Positions 16,703 to 25,639 of a stretch of DNA of 54,057 nt are shown piece by piece. The notes under the pieces were generated by a model. It saw nothing but the letters and a program-made list of their open reading frames with translations. It had not been told where the DNA came from and ran no database searches. The position numbers and the translations under genes are program-made. Source of the stretch: Bernardetiaceae bacterium. Its GTDB lineage: Bacteria; Bacteroidota; Bacteroidia; Cytophagales; Bernardetiaceae. How positions within the stretch are numbered: the stretch's first letter is position 1; each line of letters begins with the position of its first letter. The stretch covers positions 1 to 54,057 of the forward strand of contig JAFIER010000158.1 in assembly GCA_020832465.1 (NCBI GenBank). The letters run 5' to 3'.

Positions 16703-16718
16703 CCAAAACTATTTTACA

Positions 16719-18044
16719 ATGCAAAAAATGGTACAACAGTTTTATAGCATACTTAACGGGTCTTTTAAGCGTGAGTTTTTCCCTGCTTTTTTGTATGTTT
16801 TAAAATGGTTTCTTATTTCGCTTCCTGTGGGCGCTGTCGTAGGTGCGGCATCGGCATTTTTTCTATATAGCCTGCATTGGGTAACAGATTATCGGGAGGC
16901 TAATCTTTGGATTATTGCACTGCTTCCACTTTCGGGTTTGCTTATTGGCTTAGGCTATCACTATTTCGGAGCGCCTATTGCTGGTGGTAACAATCAGATT
17001 ATTGATGAGTATCTCAATCCTCAACAGCGCATTCCTTTTCGCATGATGCCTATGGTACTTATCGGGACTTTACTGACTCATCTTTTTGGTGGCTCGGCGG
17101 GTCGTGAGGGTACGGCAGTGCAGATGGGTGCTTCTTTGGCAGATAGGTTTAGCTATTTTTTTGATGTAAAAAGTTTGGATAGGCGCACGCTTTTGGTTAT
17201 GGGTGTGAGTGCGGGTTTTTCATCGGTCTTTGGTACGCCTTTAGCTGGTGCTGTATTTGCACTTGAGGTGATGCTTGTGGGTCGCATGCGCTATGAAACG
17301 CTTGTACCGAGCTTTTTTGCTGCTGTAGCTGCAAATTATTTTTGTATGCTTTTTCCTATCCATCATACGCATTATAGCATTCCAGAAGTTCCAGATATAA
17401 CGCTTATTACACTTTTTTGGGCATTTGTAGCTGCGATATTTTTTGGTTTGACGGCACGAAGTTTTTCCATTCTCAAGATTTTTTGGAAAAATATTTTTAC
17501 CCGAACAATTAGTTATGCGCCTTTTCGTCCTTTGTTAGGTGGTGCACTTTTAGCATTGATATTTTGGGCAATTGGCACAAGCCGTTATGCGGGCTTGGGT
17601 GTACCTGTAATAGAAGAAGCATTTCTCACTCAAGTGCCTTTATATGACTTTGCAGCTAAGGTACTTTTTACCTCTTTTACTTTGGGTGCTGGCTTTAAGG
17701 GCGGTGAGGTTACACCTTTATTTTTTATGGGTGCAACTTTGGGTAATACGCTTTCTCTGGCGATACCGTTACCTATGGCACTACTGGCAGGTATGGGTTT
17801 TGTGGGCGTATTTTCAGGCGCAACGAATACTCCCATCGCTTGTACGCTCATGGGCATTGAACTTTTCGGTGCGGAGAGTGGGGTTTTTATAGGTATGGCT
17901 TGTGTAGGTGCTTACTTATTCTCGGGGCATACGAGCGTTTATACTTCGCAGTTTGTGGGTAGCCCCAAAACACAAGAGCTAAAATCTGAAAAAGGCAAAT
18001 CTATCGGCGATTTAAACAAAAAAAATAATTCGGAAGCGTCATAA
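16719..18044 (+). CDS. CLC-family transporter of the fluoride/proton antiporter (CLC-F) type
   Basis: 441 residues with about ten or more hydrophobic segments; inner membrane. The CLC fold is clear, but the ion-pore motifs are those I associate with the CLC-F subgroup: AGGNNQIID (88-96) in place of GSGIP, GREGT (128-132) in place of GREGP, and GGEVTP (GxxxP) in place of GxFxP. The gating glutamate E130 is kept, which fits an antiporter. CLC-F proteins export F-, protecting enolase and other enzymes. No fluoride (crcB) riboswitch motif was seen upstream; a family-3 repeat stands there instead. Ordinary chloride transport remains possible. Confidence 0.82.
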   Translation: MQKMVQQFYSILNGSFKREFFPAFLYVLKWFLISLPVGAVVGAASAFFLYSLHWVTDYREANLWIIALLPLSGLLIGLGYHYFGAPIAGGNNQIIDEYLNPQQRIPFRMMPMVLIGTLLTHLFGGSAGREGTAVQMGASLADRFSYFFDVKSLDRRTLLVMGVSAGFSSVFGTPLAGAVFALEVMLVGRMRYETLVPSFFAAVAANYFCMLFPIHHTHYSIPEVPDITLITLFWAFVAAIFFGLTARSFSILKIFWKNIFTRTISYAPFRPLLGGALLALIFWAIGTSRYAGLGVPVIEEAFLTQVPLYDFAAKVLFTSFTLGAGFKGGEVTPLFFMGATLGNTLSLAIPLPMALLAGMGFVGVFSGATNTPIACTLMGIELFGAESGVFIGMACVGAYLFSGHTSVYTSQFVGSPKTQELKSEKGKSIGDLNKKNNSEAS

Positions 18045-18051
18045 TATTGCT

Positions 18052-18121
18052 GGTCGTATGTCAGGTTGGTTTCAGCGCTAAGTTTTTTGAGCCATGTTAT
18101 TTCTGTCTGGCTAATTTACTG
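18052..18121. repeat. Degenerate family-2 repeat
   Basis: GTCGTATGTCAGGTTGGTTTCAGCGCTAAG, then GAGCCATGTTATTTCTGTCTGG and CTAATTTACTGCC. Recognisable as family 2 by the end and the CTAATTTA block; the palindrome is broken. It fills the gap between convergent CLC and PBP2 genes, where no classical terminator is seen. Confidence 0.5.
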
Positions 18122-18122
18122 C

Positions 18123-20195
18123 CTAATATTTTTTACGGTTGTCAGAGGGTAATAGCGGTGCTGCCTTGCTGTTGGGCAATGATAATGGTATCATTGGTCT
18201 TTTATATGGCAATGTATCCATATTTATTTTGAGGTCTTGGACTTGCAATTCTGTAGGGAGTGCCTTTTTTTCTTTTTCTTTCTTGATTTCAGGTTCTTGG
18301 TTTCGATATTTTTGCACTCTTTTTAGGCTATCTCTTACTCTCTTGCGTGCGTCTCTTTCAGCTTTTTGGCGAATAAAGTCCGCTTCTAAGATTCTCTTTT
18401 CTTTGTGTATTTGTGATTTTTCTGAAATTTCACGATTGATATATTTTTCTATCATAAGCGATGCTATGGGTGCAGCCCAAGTGCCACCGAATCCAGAATT
18501 TTCGACAATTACAGCAATTGCAATTTTAGGGTTATCTTTGGGTGCAAATGAAATAAAAATAGAGTGGTCTTCACCGTGAGGATTTTGTACCGTTCCTGTT
18601 TTTCCGCAGACTTCAATACCATCAATTTGTGCACGCCTTGCTGTACCGGCACGTACTACATCAGCCATGCCATTGGCTACTAAGTCAAAATGCTTAGGCG
18701 ATATTTTAGTGTATTGTTTTGTACGGTATAGGCTGTCAATCTCACGTTCTGCAATTCCTTTTATCAAATGTGGCACATAATAATAGCCTCTATTAGCAAT
18801 AATAGCAGCCAAATTAGCTAACTGTAGTGGAACTGTTCCCATTTCGCCCTGCCCTATACTCAAAGAATAGACATTAGATAACTTCCAACCTTGTGGTCTA
18901 TTTTTATATACTTTGTCATAGTAAGCGGGTGAGGGGATGAGTCCAGGCTTTTCATTAGGCAAATCAAGTCCTAATTTTCGTCCTAAGCCTAGTGATTGTG
19001 CATAGTCGTGCCATCTTTGTAACCCTATACGCTCATTTTCTTTAGAGCTACCCGTACCAAAGTCTTGTCTTACAATTTGCATAAACAAACGGTAGTAAAA
19101 CGGGTTACAAGAATGCTGTATAGAGGCTTGCAAATCTAACGGAGATGGGTGTGGGTGGCATCCAATAGGGTCTTGAATACAGGATATTCGTCCTCTTTGG
19201 GGGTCTATAACCCCATCTTCTAATGCCATAAGCGCCTCTGTAACCTTAAAGGTAGAGCCTGGTGGGTGTGTTGATTGTATAGCTCGATTAAAAAGCGGTT
19301 TATTGGGGTCTTGTAGTAGTTTAGCAAAATTTCTTGAGACTTCTAAACCTTCCCCAGCGAGCATATTTGGGTCGTAGGTAGGTGCGGAGATAAGTGCTAA
19401 AATTTCACCTGTGCTAGGTTCTATGGCTACAACAGCACCGATTTTATTTTGCATGAGCTTTTCGCCATAAATTTGTAGTTCGGCATCGATGCTTGCGTGG
19501 AGGTCTCTTCCCATTTCTGGTAGTGTATCATACTCCCCACCTTTATATGCGCCTCTGGCGATTCCTAATCGGTCATACATAATATAATGCACTCCTCGCT
19601 TACCGCGTAAATCTTTTTCATAAGAAGCCTCTAAGCCGCTACGTCCGATAAGGTCTCCTCTTTTATAATAATTGAGCGTATCTTTATCGAGCATAAACTG
19701 ATCTATTTCTTTGACGTACCCCAAACCTGAGGCAAAGCAAGATAGTGGATAAGTACGAATAGTACGAGGTACGGGATAGAGCCCCCTGATATCTGAAAGT
19801 CGGTCTTGTATGCGTGCATAATCTACGGCGGAGAGCTGTTTGATAAAAAGTGTGCGTTTAAAGCGTTGCAAACCGTAGTTTGCCTTACTTAGCTTTTTGT
19901 GCAAATAAGCTGTATCAATAGAAAATAGCTCGCAAAATGCTAATGTATCTTTGATTTCTAATTTGCGCCCGATGATTTCAATATCATATACAGGCTGGTT
20001 GCTTACGAGCAGTTTGCCGGTGCGGTCGTAAATAAGCCCCCTTGTAGGATACTCTGGGATGGCGTGAATAGATATATTTTCAGCACGCAGGCGATGCTCC
20101 TCAGTAAGCACCTGCACTGATAAGAGTTTGATGGCATAAATAATTATACCTATCAAAATCACAAACTGAATAATATATTTTCGCGCTTCGTACAC
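18123..20195 (-). CDS. mrdA: Penicillin-binding protein 2 (elongasome transpeptidase)
   Basis: 690 residues. One N-terminal membrane anchor (about 8-28), then a dimerisation domain beginning PEYPTRGLIYDRTG (48-61), then the transpeptidase with SxxK (S314-T-F-K317), SxN (S362-C-N364) and KTG (K532-T-G534). It crosslinks peptidoglycan during lateral growth with MreB, MreC, MreD and RodA. A basic, Lys/Arg/Glu-rich cytosol-like tail (about 605-690) extends beyond the usual fold. It is the last gene of the mre cluster; rodA, often next, is not here. The 422-bp gap to mreD holds two inserted repeats. Confidence 0.95.
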   Translation of the reverse strand: MYEARKYIIQFVILIGIIIYAIKLLSVQVLTEEHRLRAENISIHAIPEYPTRGLIYDRTGKLLVSNQPVYDIEIIGRKLEIKDTLAFCELFSIDTAYLHKKLSKANYGLQRFKRTLFIKQLSAVDYARIQDRLSDIRGLYPVPRTIRTYPLSCFASGLGYVKEIDQFMLDKDTLNYYKRGDLIGRSGLEASYEKDLRGKRGVHYIMYDRLGIARGAYKGGEYDTLPEMGRDLHASIDAELQIYGEKLMQNKIGAVVAIEPSTGEILALISAPTYDPNMLAGEGLEVSRNFAKLLQDPNKPLFNRAIQSTHPPGSTFKVTEALMALEDGVIDPQRGRISCIQDPIGCHPHPSPLDLQASIQHSCNPFYYRLFMQIVRQDFGTGSSKENERIGLQRWHDYAQSLGLGRKLGLDLPNEKPGLIPSPAYYDKVYKNRPQGWKLSNVYSLSIGQGEMGTVPLQLANLAAIIANRGYYYVPHLIKGIAEREIDSLYRTKQYTKISPKHFDLVANGMADVVRAGTARRAQIDGIEVCGKTGTVQNPHGEDHSIFISFAPKDNPKIAIAVIVENSGFGGTWAAPIASLMIEKYINREISEKSQIHKEKRILEADFIRQKAERDARKRVRDSLKRVQKYRNQEPEIKKEKEKKALPTELQVQDLKINMDTLPYKRPMIPLSLPNSKAAPLLPSDNRKKY

Positions 20196-20342
20196 TTTTT
20201 TTTGTTAATGTTAGTTTAGTTGCTCAACCCTTAGCTACCTTCAAAAATAATGTGTAAGGTATTGTATTTGATAATTATAGCAAATATAATGTAATTTTGT
20301 GCTTTTAGGGCTTTTCAATCAAAAAAATTTTATATTTCAGCT

Positions 20343-20436
20343 CATACTACTATACATTTTCTATCCAGCAATAACATTTCTTTGAGAAATGTTATTGCTA
20401 AGCCCACGACGCTATGCAAAAATTTATAGTAGTATG
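20343..20436 (-). mobile_element. MITE-like element, family 1, copy C (94 bp, 8/9 target duplication)
   Basis: CATACTACTATACATTTTC at one end and AAATTTATAGTAGTATG at the other. The second hairpin is intact (GCAATAACATTTC / GAAATGTTATTGC), the first reduced to GACGCTATGC. Flanks are ATTTCAGCT (20334-20342) and ATTTCAACT (20437-20445), identical at 8 of 9 bases. It lies between mreD and PBP2 within the operon. Confidence 0.82.
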
Positions 20437-20459
20437 ATTTCAACTTTATCAAAAGTTTA

Positions 20460-20565
20460 GGGTGTACGTCAAATTGGTAAATCGGCTTAGGTAGTTTCAG
20501 AACTAACCATTTTTCGCAAACTGTTAGTTCTGAGTTATGGGCACATTTAGCCCTGTTGTTGCCCC
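20460..20565 (+). repeat. Family-2 repeat between PBP2 and mreD
   Basis: GGGTGTACGTCAAATTGGTAA, GGCTTAGGTAGTTTCAGAAC, a broken palindrome (AACTAACC...CTGTTAGTTCTGAG), and a decayed right end ACATTTAGCCCTGTTGTTGC. It sits 23 bp from the family-1 copy at 20343-20436. Confidence 0.65.
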
Positions 20566-20617
20566 TCAGCCTATAACTAATTACCCCTTTTTTTAGGATT
20601 CAAGAAGGCTCAATATA

Positions 20618-21127
20618 CTAAGTTCGATAGAAAAGAATTTGTAAGGAAAATATAGTCAGCAAGCTTACCAACAAACTGGCGAAAATGCGAAGGGTCGTGA
20701 GTAGCCAAATCTCGATACTGCCACTATGAATAAAGAATAGAAGACTATGATGCAAAAATAAAAGAATACCTGCATAAAGAAAAAACCAACGCCACCCCAT
20801 GCTATGCCAAGTAGGACTCATACTCGATTCATATCCACCACTGGGGCGCAAAATATTGATTACGTAAGGACGCATAAACGCCAAAAAAACGCAAGCTGCG
20901 GCGTGCATGCCTATCGTATCGTAAAATAAATCCGTCAGAAAGCCCAATAAAAAGCCCAAAAGCATAAGCAAAAATGGAGGCGTACTGAAAGGTAATACCA
21001 ACAAAAATCCTACATAGAACAGACAAAAAGCAACATCAAAAAGAGCAATATGACGCATAAAAAAGACTTGCAAAAGCCAATAGCTCAAAAAACTCACAAT
21101 TTGTACAATAAGATTTGACTGATTCAT
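20618..21127 (-). CDS. mreD: Rod shape-determining protein MreD
   Basis: 169 residues from ATG 21127 (MNQSNLIVQIVSFLSYWLLQ). The longer ORF start at 21166 would overlap mreC and adds a non-hydrophobic stretch, so it is rejected. About five hydrophobic segments with short polar loops, and LLMLLGFLLGFLTDLFYDTIGMHA in the middle, fit MreD, the small membrane partner of MreC. Identity rests mainly on topology plus position between mreC (28 bp upstream) and PBP2. Confidence 0.85.
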   Translation of the reverse strand: MNQSNLIVQIVSFLSYWLLQVFFMRHIALFDVAFCLFYVGFLLVLPFSTPPFLLMLLGFLLGFLTDLFYDTIGMHAAACVFLAFMRPYVINILRPSGGYESSMSPTWHSMGWRWFFLYAGILLFLHHSLLFFIHSGSIEIWLLTTLRIFASLLVSLLTIFSLQILFYRT

Positions 21128-21155
21128 GATATGACCTCTATAATGAAAACTACAA

Positions 21156-21980
21156 TTACTCGGCAATTTTTTCTACCTGTTCCTCTAAGGCTTTGCGCTC
21201 CTCGTATTTATTGTTTTGAATAACATAAACAAAATGAAGACGGCTATAATCCGTAGATAATTTTAAACGAATTTTACTAAAAGTTTGGTTCTTACTCCGC
21301 TCCACCGATTCTACTGTGCCGATAAGAATCTCAGGGGGAAAAACAGCATTATAAGATGAAGTTACGACGCTATCGCCCTTACGCACATCTATATGGTTTT
21401 GTACTTCTAAAACGGGGGCATACTGGGAGCTTTTTCCGTCCCAGCGGACAGTAGCCAGCTCGCGGTTGCGGCTTATCATTGCCGAGACTGAATAATTGAC
21501 GTTGAGCAGAGAGCGCACTATAGCATAATTCTCGGCGCAGGTCTCGATTTTACCGACTACACCCTGCGATGTTATTACGCCCATATTTTTATGAAGCCCA
21601 TGCTTTTTGCCTTTATCTATAGTGATAAAATTTTGGGTCAGAAATATGGAGTTTTTGACAACCGAAGCGGGTAGCAAATCATACTGTTTCGATAGCGTAG
21701 AATCTTCAAAAGCAGCTATTACGGCTTTTTCATTACTAATTTTAGCTTGCAAACGCGCATTTTCTTCCATCAGTTGGTTATTGATTTCGCGCAAATTGAA
21801 GTAGCTTGTCGTAGAGGCTTGAAAATCTAATACAAGCGTACTTACCCAGCTTGCAGAGCTTAAAAAAGCTACACGCTGATAACGCGAATAACTGATAATC
21901 AATACTAAGCAAAGCCCTTCTAACATCAAAAAGATGATAAAATTGCGATAGCGAAGCAGAATATCTATGAGTAAGCGCAT
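21156..21980 (-). CDS. mreC: Rod shape-determining protein MreC
   Basis: 274 residues. One N-terminal membrane span (about 12-32), a coiled coil (about 60-90, REINNQLMEENARLQAKIS) and the paired beta-barrel domains with NFITIDKGKKHGLHKNMGV and GVVGKIETCAENYAIVRSLL, ending with RLHFVYVIQ. It is the periplasmic scaffold linking MreB filaments to PBP2. It is 238 bp from mreB, an unusually wide gap that contains a MITE-like insertion, and 28 bp from mreD. Confidence 0.93.
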   Translation of the reverse strand: MRLLIDILLRYRNFIIFLMLEGLCLVLIISYSRYQRVAFLSSASWVSTLVLDFQASTTSYFNLREINNQLMEENARLQAKISNEKAVIAAFEDSTLSKQYDLLPASVVKNSIFLTQNFITIDKGKKHGLHKNMGVITSQGVVGKIETCAENYAIVRSLLNVNYSVSAMISRNRELATVRWDGKSSQYAPVLEVQNHIDVRKGDSVVTSSYNAVFPPEILIGTVESVERSKNQTFSKIRLKLSTDYSRLHFVYVIQNNKYEERKALEEQVEKIAE

Positions 21981-22035
21981 AAGCGAAGGGGAGGTCTTTA
22001 TAAGAAATTTACCATTGAAAAGTTAGAAATTAGAA

Positions 22036-22157
22036 CATACTACTAAACATTCACTAGCCAGCAATAACATTTCTCAAAGAAATGTTATTGCTAAGCCCAT
22101 TTTTGCACAGCGTGGGGTTGGCAAACCCCACGCTATGCAAAAATGTATAGCAGTATG
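22036..22157 (-). mobile_element. MITE-like element, family 1, copy D (122 bp, perfect 9-bp target duplication)
   Basis: CATACTACTAAACATTCAC at the left, AAAATGTATAGCAGTATG at the right. The second hairpin (GCAATAACATTTCT / AGAAATGTTATTGC) and the full first hairpin (GCGTGGGGTTGGC / CAAACCCCACGC) are intact. AAATTAGAA occurs at 22027-22035 and again at 22158-22166. It is inserted between mreB and mreC in the operon. Confidence 0.92.
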
Positions 22158-22217
22158 AAATTAGAAGTAAGATTGCTTTGAGCCATCTTACTTCTAATTG
22201 CTATTGCATAAAGACAA

Positions 22218-23243
22218 TTAGTCAAGCAATACGGCTTTAAACTTTTGCGTATCGTTCAAAGCAATTCCTGTTCCACGTACTACGGCACGTAAGGGATCAT
22301 CAGCTATATGAATGGGAAGCTTTGTTTTTAAGGCAAGTCGTTTGTCTAAGCCTCTCAAAAGCGCGCCCCCACCCGTAAGATAGATACCGTGCTCATAAAT
22401 ATCAGCAGCAAGCTCCGGAGGCGTAATTTCAAGGGCTTTTAATACCGCTTCTTCGATTTTAGAAATAGATTTATCAATAGCAAAAGCAATTTCACTATAA
22501 GACACTTTCACAACTTTTGGAATACCTGTCATCAAATCTCGCCCTTTAATTTCAAAATCATCAGGCGGGTTATCAAGCTCTGACATAGCAGCACCGACCT
22601 CCATTTTTACCCGTTCGGCAGAGCGTTCACCTACTAAAAGATTATGCTGACGGCGCATATAATCTAAAATATCACGTGTAAATACATCGCCCGCAGTGCG
22701 TATAGACTGGTCGCAGACAATACCAGAGAGTGCAATAACTGCAATTTCGGTCGTACCGCCACCAATATCCACAATCATAGTACCTATAGGTTGTTCAATA
22801 TCAATACCTATACCGATAGCAGCAGCGATAGGCTCTTTAATCATATAAACTTGCTTAGCACCAGCCTGCTCTGCCGACTCTTTTACAGCCCGTTTTTCCA
22901 CCTCCGTAATTCCCGAGGGAATGCATATTACGATGCGATGCGAAAGGTTCAAAAATTTACTACCTGTATCAATCATCTTGATAAGCCCTTTGATCATTTG
23001 CTGGGCAGCATCAAAGTCTGCAATTACACCATCTCGCAAAGGACGTATTGTTTTTATATCCTCGTGCGTTTTTTCGTGCATCTGCATCGCTTTTCTACCT
23101 ATTGCCATGACTTTGCCCGTTTGTTTGTGCAAAGCTATGATAGATGGCTCATCAACAGCTATTTTGCCTTTATAAATAATTAGCGTATTTGCCGTACCTA
23201 AGTCAATGGCAATATCGCTTGTAAACATATCAAAAAATCCCAT
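22218..23243 (-). CDS. mreB: Rod shape-determining protein MreB (actin homologue)
   Basis: 341 residues. Actin-fold nucleotide signatures: DIAIDLGTANTLIIYKG (10-26), VDIGGGTTEIAVIA (phosphate 2) and LTGGGALLRGLD (adenosine). It polymerises on the inner membrane and guides lateral wall synthesis through MreC/MreD/PBP2. It is the first gene of the minus-strand cluster. A good Bacteroidota promoter lies at 23498-23527, giving a long leader of about 250 nt; a second -7-like TAACTTTG at 23421-23428 is closer. Confidence 0.97.
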   Translation of the reverse strand: MGFFDMFTSDIAIDLGTANTLIIYKGKIAVDEPSIIALHKQTGKVMAIGRKAMQMHEKTHEDIKTIRPLRDGVIADFDAAQQMIKGLIKMIDTGSKFLNLSHRIVICIPSGITEVEKRAVKESAEQAGAKQVYMIKEPIAAAIGIGIDIEQPIGTMIVDIGGGTTEIAVIALSGIVCDQSIRTAGDVFTRDILDYMRRQHNLLVGERSAERVKMEVGAAMSELDNPPDDFEIKGRDLMTGIPKVVKVSYSEIAFAIDKSISKIEEAVLKALEITPPELAADIYEHGIYLTGGGALLRGLDKRLALKTKLPIHIADDPLRAVVRGTGIALNDTQKFKAVLLD

Positions 23244-23420
23244 GGATATCGTTTTTATAAAACTAAGTTGTTTGTGTACTGATTTTTTACCTCACTTTTT
23301 TTGCAACTTTGATTCAAATTCAAAAATTTGCTAAGAAAGCAGAGGCTCTAACCCCAAAATGCTAATTTGGGTTGAGTGGCAAGCACTATGCTATATTTAG
23401 ACATTACAACGCTTGTTTTG

Positions 23421-23428
23421 CAAAGTTA
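23421..23428 (-). promoter_or_regulatory. Alternative mreB -7-like element
   Basis: TAACTTTG on the minus strand matches TAnnTTTG. No TTTG -33 element at standard spacing was found. Confidence 0.3.
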
Positions 23429-23497
23429 CGACTAAGCATTCTGCCAGAGCTGTTAGTCATAACTCCTAAGCGTAATAATCTTTTATTATATAGAAGG

Positions 23498-23527
23498 CAA
23501 AATTACATAAAAAACATGTAAATCAAA
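23498..23527 (-). promoter_or_regulatory. mreB operon promoter candidate
   Basis: Minus strand: TTTG (23524-23527), 18 bases, TAATTTTG (23498-23505). This agrees with the Bacteroidota sigma factor consensus of -33 TTTG and -7 TAnnTTTG at about 19-base spacing. Confidence 0.5.
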
Positions 23528-23636
23528 GTGTTTCGTGCTTTCCTTTTTAGGAATTTTGAAATAAATATTTTTTCTTGCATAATATAAAGACAAAATTTAT
23601 ATCAAACCACGCCTATATACTATTTTTTTATACATT

Positions 23637-24041
23637 ATGAAACCATTAGTACGCTATACCCAAAGCCTTTTTATTTGTTTTATTTTGAGTTTTACCGTGC
23701 CTTTCTTGCTCTCGGAAACTTTTTTTCCTTTTTTTTATTTTGGTATGTATAGCCAACCTCCTAAAAATCAAACACCCCAAGAGCAATTTTTAGTCCTTTA
23801 TTATCAAAACCCACAAGCCACTCCCGAAGTGTTACAAGCAAAAAACTTGTATTTAGGTACACAGCATTTTCAAAACTTAATGCGAAAATATCATTACTTA
23901 AATAACCACACCACTTTTTTAACTCATTTACAAACCGTTTTAGAAAATAAAAATATAAGCTATCACCACCTCGAGTGGCTTCGTATTGAGCAGCAAGATA
24001 CCACAAAACTCGGCGAAGCCTTCACACCAAAACCCCAATAA
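23637..24041 (+). CDS. Small membrane-anchored protein preceding an HTTM-like gene
   Basis: 134 residues. One hydrophobic N-terminal segment (about 10-30, SLFICFILSFTVPFLLSETFF), then a polar, probably extracytoplasmic domain (QTPQEQFLVLYYQNP onward) rich in Gln/Asn/His. No family recognised. The next gene starts 2 bases after the stop codon, so the two are almost certainly co-translated and likely act together. Confidence 0.65.
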   Translation: MKPLVRYTQSLFICFILSFTVPFLLSETFFPFFYFGMYSQPPKNQTPQEQFLVLYYQNPQATPEVLQAKNLYLGTQHFQNLMRKYHYLNNHTTFLTHLQTVLENKNISYHHLEWLRIEQQDTTKLGEAFTPKPQ

Positions 24042-24043
24042 AC

Positions 24044-25141
24044 GTGAAAAAGCATGAAGTTTTGTTTTTTATCAGTACGGCTCTCATCGCTTCTATACTC
24101 TTCATTGGCATACTTCTACCCCAAGCTGAAGCCTATTTTAAAGGAGAAGCCTCCATATACTTCACCTCAATAGTAGAATGGCTATACCCCCGATTAACCA
24201 TTGAAAAAGAACGCTTCGATGCCACCATTTTTTTGGGAAGAGCAAAACAGATTTTCTTTAAATTTATTTTGCTCTGGATACTGCTCGCCATATTGCGATA
24301 CAGTATGCACAAATACCCCAAATTTCGCATAGCAATCTTACGCCCTTTTAAGATAGCGCTATCCACCTATCAAGAAAATAATTTGCGTTATTTGTTCGCT
24401 TTTTTAAGCCTACTTTATACACTAAGTTGGTACGAAATGCTACAATCTTATGCACATCTTCTCCCATTTTATGAACCTATAGGAATCCTCAAACTACTAC
24501 AAATACCATATCCAAATACGCTTGGGATTGCTATTTTCTGCTCGCTAATCTGGGGTAGCTGTCTATGGTTATTTTTAGGATTAGCCTATCGGGCGGGGGC
24601 AGCAGCGATTATTTCCTTACTTTTTATTCTCGGACAGGCTTGGCTTTATAGTTTTGGCAAGCTCAATCATACCTACAGTACTTGGCAATATTTGCTCATG
24701 ATTTTTGTATTTGTTTTGTGGAGCAGTAAGCCACATCATAAAGCCTTTTATTGGGCATTGATGCGACTCTCGCTTATGCTCGCTTATACCTTAGCAGGCT
24801 TAGAAAAACTATGGGTCTCGCATGGCATGTGGGCGCATAATGGCACACTCCAAGCGGCCTTAGAGGCTGCCAGCACACCCATAAGCCTTTGGCTAAGTAC
24901 ACAAAATTGGCTTTGCATTGTTATATCTTGGATTGTTTTGCTTTTTGAACTCTTTTTTGTTATAGCTTTTTGGAAAGAAAAGTGCTTACCTTTTTTTGTT
25001 TTGATGGCTATAAGTTTTCATCTTGCTATATATTTTGTTATGGATATTGGGCATTATAGTAGCCCTTGGATTGCTTCCCATTTGATATGGGTTGTCTATG
25101 CCTTCCAAAATAAACCGCATTTTATAAAAAATAATGGCTAA
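24044..25141 (+). CDS. Multipass membrane protein, HTTM / vitamin-K carboxylase-like
   Basis: 365 residues starting at GTG 24044; the nearby ATG at 24054 is out of frame. About eight or nine hydrophobic spans. The pattern AYTLAGLEKLWVSHGMWAHN followed by FELFFVIAFW and SFHLAIYFVMDIGHYSSPW resembles HTTM-domain proteins (horizontally transferred transmembrane, related to vitamin-K-dependent gamma-carboxylase), in which a Glu-Lys pair and a late His in a G-x-H/F-S motif are conserved. Substrate unknown. It is tightly coupled to the small anchored protein upstream. The HTTM label is by motif and topology, so moderate. Confidence 0.6.
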   Translation: MKKHEVLFFISTALIASILFIGILLPQAEAYFKGEASIYFTSIVEWLYPRLTIEKERFDATIFLGRAKQIFFKFILLWILLAILRYSMHKYPKFRIAILRPFKIALSTYQENNLRYLFAFLSLLYTLSWYEMLQSYAHLLPFYEPIGILKLLQIPYPNTLGIAIFCSLIWGSCLWLFLGLAYRAGAAAIISLLFILGQAWLYSFGKLNHTYSTWQYLLMIFVFVLWSSKPHHKAFYWALMRLSLMLAYTLAGLEKLWVSHGMWAHNGTLQAALEAASTPISLWLSTQNWLCIVISWIVLLFELFFVIAFWKEKCLPFFVLMAISFHLAIYFVMDIGHYSSPWIASHLIWVVYAFQNKPHFIKNNG

Positions 25142-25639
25142 TTTTAACCCCTACATAATGCTTTAATCCTAGGAATCCTGATTCAAAAAACGCAGTGGCT
25201 TGAAAGAGCAAACCAGCCCACTCTTATCAAAAAAGCGAATATGCTATAATTTATTAACACCCCCTAAAAAAAACAAATAAAGCGTTTTAATGCCAACCTT
25301 TAACCTCTTTTTTACGTATAAATATCAGTAAAAAATAGCATTACATCAAACAATTAGGCATTGTTGCTTACAAAGTTGCAAGCGCATAGCAATATTGCTG
25401 TAATGGATTTTTGTATCTGCATTTTGAGTTTTAATTTTATTTTATCAAAAAATAAGCCTTAATATTTGCTTTTCTTATCAAAAGTGCTTACTTTTTGGCT
25501 TATAAAAGATAAATAGTTGCAAACTGCAATCAGAAACTTGGTGCTTTGAGCACACTTAATGCAGCATCTAATTCAAAATTTTTTATTGGATTTTTATTTC
25601 TATATTTTATAAATACCTAACTTAAACCTTTTTGAACGT
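25142..25639. other. AT-rich intergenic spacer
   Basis: About 500 bp without a credible gene or a copy of the three repeat families. It contains only A/T runs and a few weak dyads. Promoter elements for the downstream YbjN-like gene are presumably in the last 100 bp but none fit the consensus well. Confidence 0.5.

Noticed and set aside
16428-16718. Fluoride (crcB) riboswitch upstream of the CLC-F-like gene
   Set aside because: I looked for the conserved riboswitch core and found only repeat-derived hairpins; a covariance search would be decisive.
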